Positions 62,382 through 64,000 of a stretch of DNA of 64,000 nucleotides are shown here, piece by piece. The stretch is from assembly GCA_913019965.1 (NCBI GenBank), contig CAJVZR010000016.1, positions 1-64,000 of the forward strand. Reading direction: 5' to 3'. The stretch is from an uncultured Oleispira sp. Lineage in GTDB: Bacteria; Pseudomonadota; Gammaproteobacteria; Pseudomonadales; Oceanobacteraceae. Both the position numbers and the translations under genes were made by a program. The first letter of the stretch is position 1, and every line of letters starts with the position of its first letter. The notes beneath the pieces were generated by a model. The model was not told where the DNA came from and did no database searches. It saw only the letters and a list, made by a program, of their open reading frames with translations.

Positions 62382-64000
62382 TCAGATTTCACGCTTATTT
62401 AAGCTAACCAAAGAAACCGCCTGATAATAGGCCACTGGCAATACCAATAACGTCAGTATCAAGACACTAATCATTCCCCCTAACATAGGGGCAGCAATTC
62501 GGCTCATCACCTCTGAACCAACCCCTGTGCCGTACATTACAGGAACTAAACCCGCGATGGTTGCAATCGCCGTCATCATCACAGGGCGAACACGTCTTAG
62601 TGCACCGTCTAAAATAGCCATTTGCAATTGCTGCTTATTCTCTGGTTTATCGTCATTGATGGCCTGCTTTAAATACTGCAGCATAATCACTCCAGTTTCT
62701 GCCGCGACTCCCGCTAATGCAATAAAGCCGACCCCCACCGCAACGGAAAAATTAAACTGGTAGTACGACATAATTAATATGCCCCCGACTAGACCCATGG
62801 GAAGGGTTAATAAAATCAGAATCACATCACGACTATTACGAAAATTTAAATACAGCAATAAAATAATAATACCTAATGTTAATGGCACGACGTAACTCAG
62901 CTTCTCTTTGGCGCGCTGCATATATTCATATTGGCCCGCCCAGCGAAGAGAATAACCCGCTGGCATCTTCAACTCCCCTAGCTCTATTTTTTCATTGATT
63001 AGCTGCTGAGCATTATTCACATAGCTCCCTATGTCCATTGCATTAGGGCCACTAGTTTCGATGTCGATATACGTCCAACCATTGATGCGCGCATTTTCAC
63101 TTTTAATCATCGGCGGCCCATCTTCAATACGGATACTGGCCACATCGGCTAAGGTAATATTATGGCCCATGCCATCTTTAGACGGAGTCACAATCGGCAA
63201 TCGTTTAAGCTGCTCAGGAGAATCTCGATAATGCTGTGGATAACGTAGATTAATAGGATAGCGTTTATCCCCTTCTACTGATTCGGCAATATTTTTTCCA
63301 CCAATCGCGCTGCTTATAATTTGCTGCACATCTTTAATACTCATGCCATATTGAGCAGCTTGGCGACGCTGAATATCAATTTTAATATAGCGTCCACCGA
63401 CTACCCGTTCTGAATAAACTGAAGCCGTGCCTTTTACTTCGGCTAATACTTGCTCCAATTGCATACCAATATCTTGTATCACGGTAAGGTCCTGTCCTGA
63501 GACCTTTATGCCTACTGGCGTTTTAATACCCGTCGCCAACATGTCGATACGAGTTTTAATCGGCATGACCCAAGCATTGGTTAAGCCTGGAAATTGAATC
63601 AGTTGATCAAATTCATCACGTAATTTTTTAGCCGTTAAGCCTTCGCGCCATTGATCTTTTGGTTTTAATTTTATAAAGGTTTCTATCATGGTTAATGGCG
63701 CGGGGTCGGTCGCGGTATCCGCACGGCCTATCTTACCAAATACATGTTCGACTTCTGGCACAGTAGCAATTAACTTATCCGTTTGCTGTAAAATTTCACG
63801 AGCTTTACCCACCGATAATGCGGCGTAAGTGGTCGGCATATACATAAGATCGCCTTCATCCAAATCGGGCATAAACTCGCTGCCAATTTTGCTGGCGGGA
63901 TAAAGCGTCGCTAGCATAATAGCTAAGGCAGCCATTAGAGTTAACTTAGGAAACTTAAGCACGCTTGTTAATAACGGCTTATAACTGGCGATCAATAAAC
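62382..64000 (-). CDS. CusA/SilA-type heavy-metal RND efflux pump, C-terminal part, cut by window edge
   Basis: This is the C-terminal part (540 codons or so) of a heavy-metal RND pump that exports Cu+/Ag+ or other metals across the envelope. Segments GSEFMPDLDEGDLMYMPT, IGRADTATDPAPLTMIET and KLKPKDQWREG are signatures of the CusA/HME group, and six C-terminal membrane helices are visible from about residue 365 (VPLTLGIIILLLYLNF). The frame is open to base 64000, so the gene start lies beyond the window. A final basic residue tail follows the last helix. The downstream cytochrome P460-like gene is on the same strand. Confidence 0.92.
   Translation of the reverse strand, partial: LLIASYKPLLTSVLKFPKLTLMAALAIMLATLYPASKIGSEFMPDLDEGDLMYMPTTYAALSVGKAREILQQTDKLIATVPEVEHVFGKIGRADTATDPAPLTMIETFIKLKPKDQWREGLTAKKLRDEFDQLIQFPGLTNAWVMPIKTRIDMLATGIKTPVGIKVSGQDLTVIQDIGMQLEQVLAEVKGTASVYSERVVGGRYIKIDIQRRQAAQYGMSIKDVQQIISSAIGGKNIAESVEGDKRYPINLRYPQHYRDSPEQLKRLPIVTPSKDGMGHNITLADVASIRIEDGPPMIKSENARINGWTYIDIETSGPNAMDIGSYVNNAQQLINEKIELGELKMPAGYSLRWAGQYEYMQRAKEKLSYVVPLTLGIIILLLYLNFRNSRDVILILLTLPMGLVGGILIMSYYQFNFSVAVGVGFIALAGVAAETGVIMLQYLKQAINDDKPENKQQLQMAILDGALRRVRPVMMTAIATIAGLVPVMYGTGVGSEVMSRIAAPMLGGMISVLILTLLVLPVAYYQAVSLVSLNKREI

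Overview
The window looks like the chromosome of a marine, moderately AT-rich gammaproteobacterium, most likely from the Oceanospirillales (an Oleispira/Bermanella/Thalassolituus-like organism). This placement is an inference. It rests on the gene order dnaK-grpE-recN-fur-bamE-rnfH-ratA-smpB-ssrA, the ectoine operon, a secreted lipase with its foldase, and Pseudomonas-like proteins such as a Fur without the CxxC metal site. No taxonomic search was possible.

Layout. 1-7965: conserved housekeeping block with the 3' part of dnaK cut off by the window edge, grpE with a textbook sigma-32 promoter, SOS-controlled recN with LexA boxes, fur, bamE, rnfH, ratA, a sodium:neurotransmitter-type symporter, smpB and tmRNA (ssrA). 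About 7966-16950: an AT-rich genomic island inserted at the 3' end of ssrA. It carries a tyrosine integrase, an FRG-domain protein, a large protein with a PD-(D/E)xK nuclease-like core, a membrane coiled-coil protein, a serine recombinase, a 34-residue membrane peptide, a RadC-like JAMM protein, and a caspase-like His/Cys protein overlapping a small membrane-anchored or exported protein. No right-hand copy of the att sequence was seen, so the right border is only bracketed by the ectC terminator.

17031-22722: ectABC (compatible solute synthesis), a divergent MarR regulator resembling EctR, and the molybdate transporter modABC. 22742-26646: a LysR-controlled set (AhpD-like protein, a PNPOx-ferredoxin reductase fusion, an NTF2-like protein) with a perfect 21-bp palindrome in the divergent promoter. 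26643-31377: an operon of an FNT-family channel, a PP2C/protein-kinase fusion and cyanase, then a dicarboxylate/glutamate symporter. 31588-32838: two bacterioferritin subunits with complementary active sites, and bfd behind a Fur box.

32983-39348: an overlapping three-gene signalling operon: a DsbA-like/degenerate receiver/GGDEF fusion, a 1314-residue hybrid histidine kinase, and a REC-GGDEF diguanylate cyclase. 39477-43745: a MacB-type export system (adaptor, ATPase, two permeases). 43876-48806: a TIP30-like epimerase, a TonB-dependent receptor overlapping a solute-binding protein, and a FadL-type porin. 49079-52517: a CrtI-like FAD oxidoreductase with a ferredoxin-type reductase and a TetR regulator. 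52577-53951: a flavodiiron-like (ODP) beta-lactamase-fold protein with a small coiled-coil partner. 54102-56105: lipase and lipase chaperone. 56440-59535: glutathione-dependent formaldehyde detoxification (frmA/frmB) with a divergent LysR. 59646-61489: a TetR and a lipoprotein metallo-hydrolase sharing a duplicated operator. 61567-64000: a cytochrome P460-like protein and the C-terminal part of a CusA-type metal efflux pump.

The most unusual items are the DsbA-GGDEF fusion, whose receiver has Cys in place of the phosphoacceptor Asp; the two gene sets of unknown role in the ssrA island; the bacterioferritin pair; and several clear operator palindromes that tie regulators to targets.
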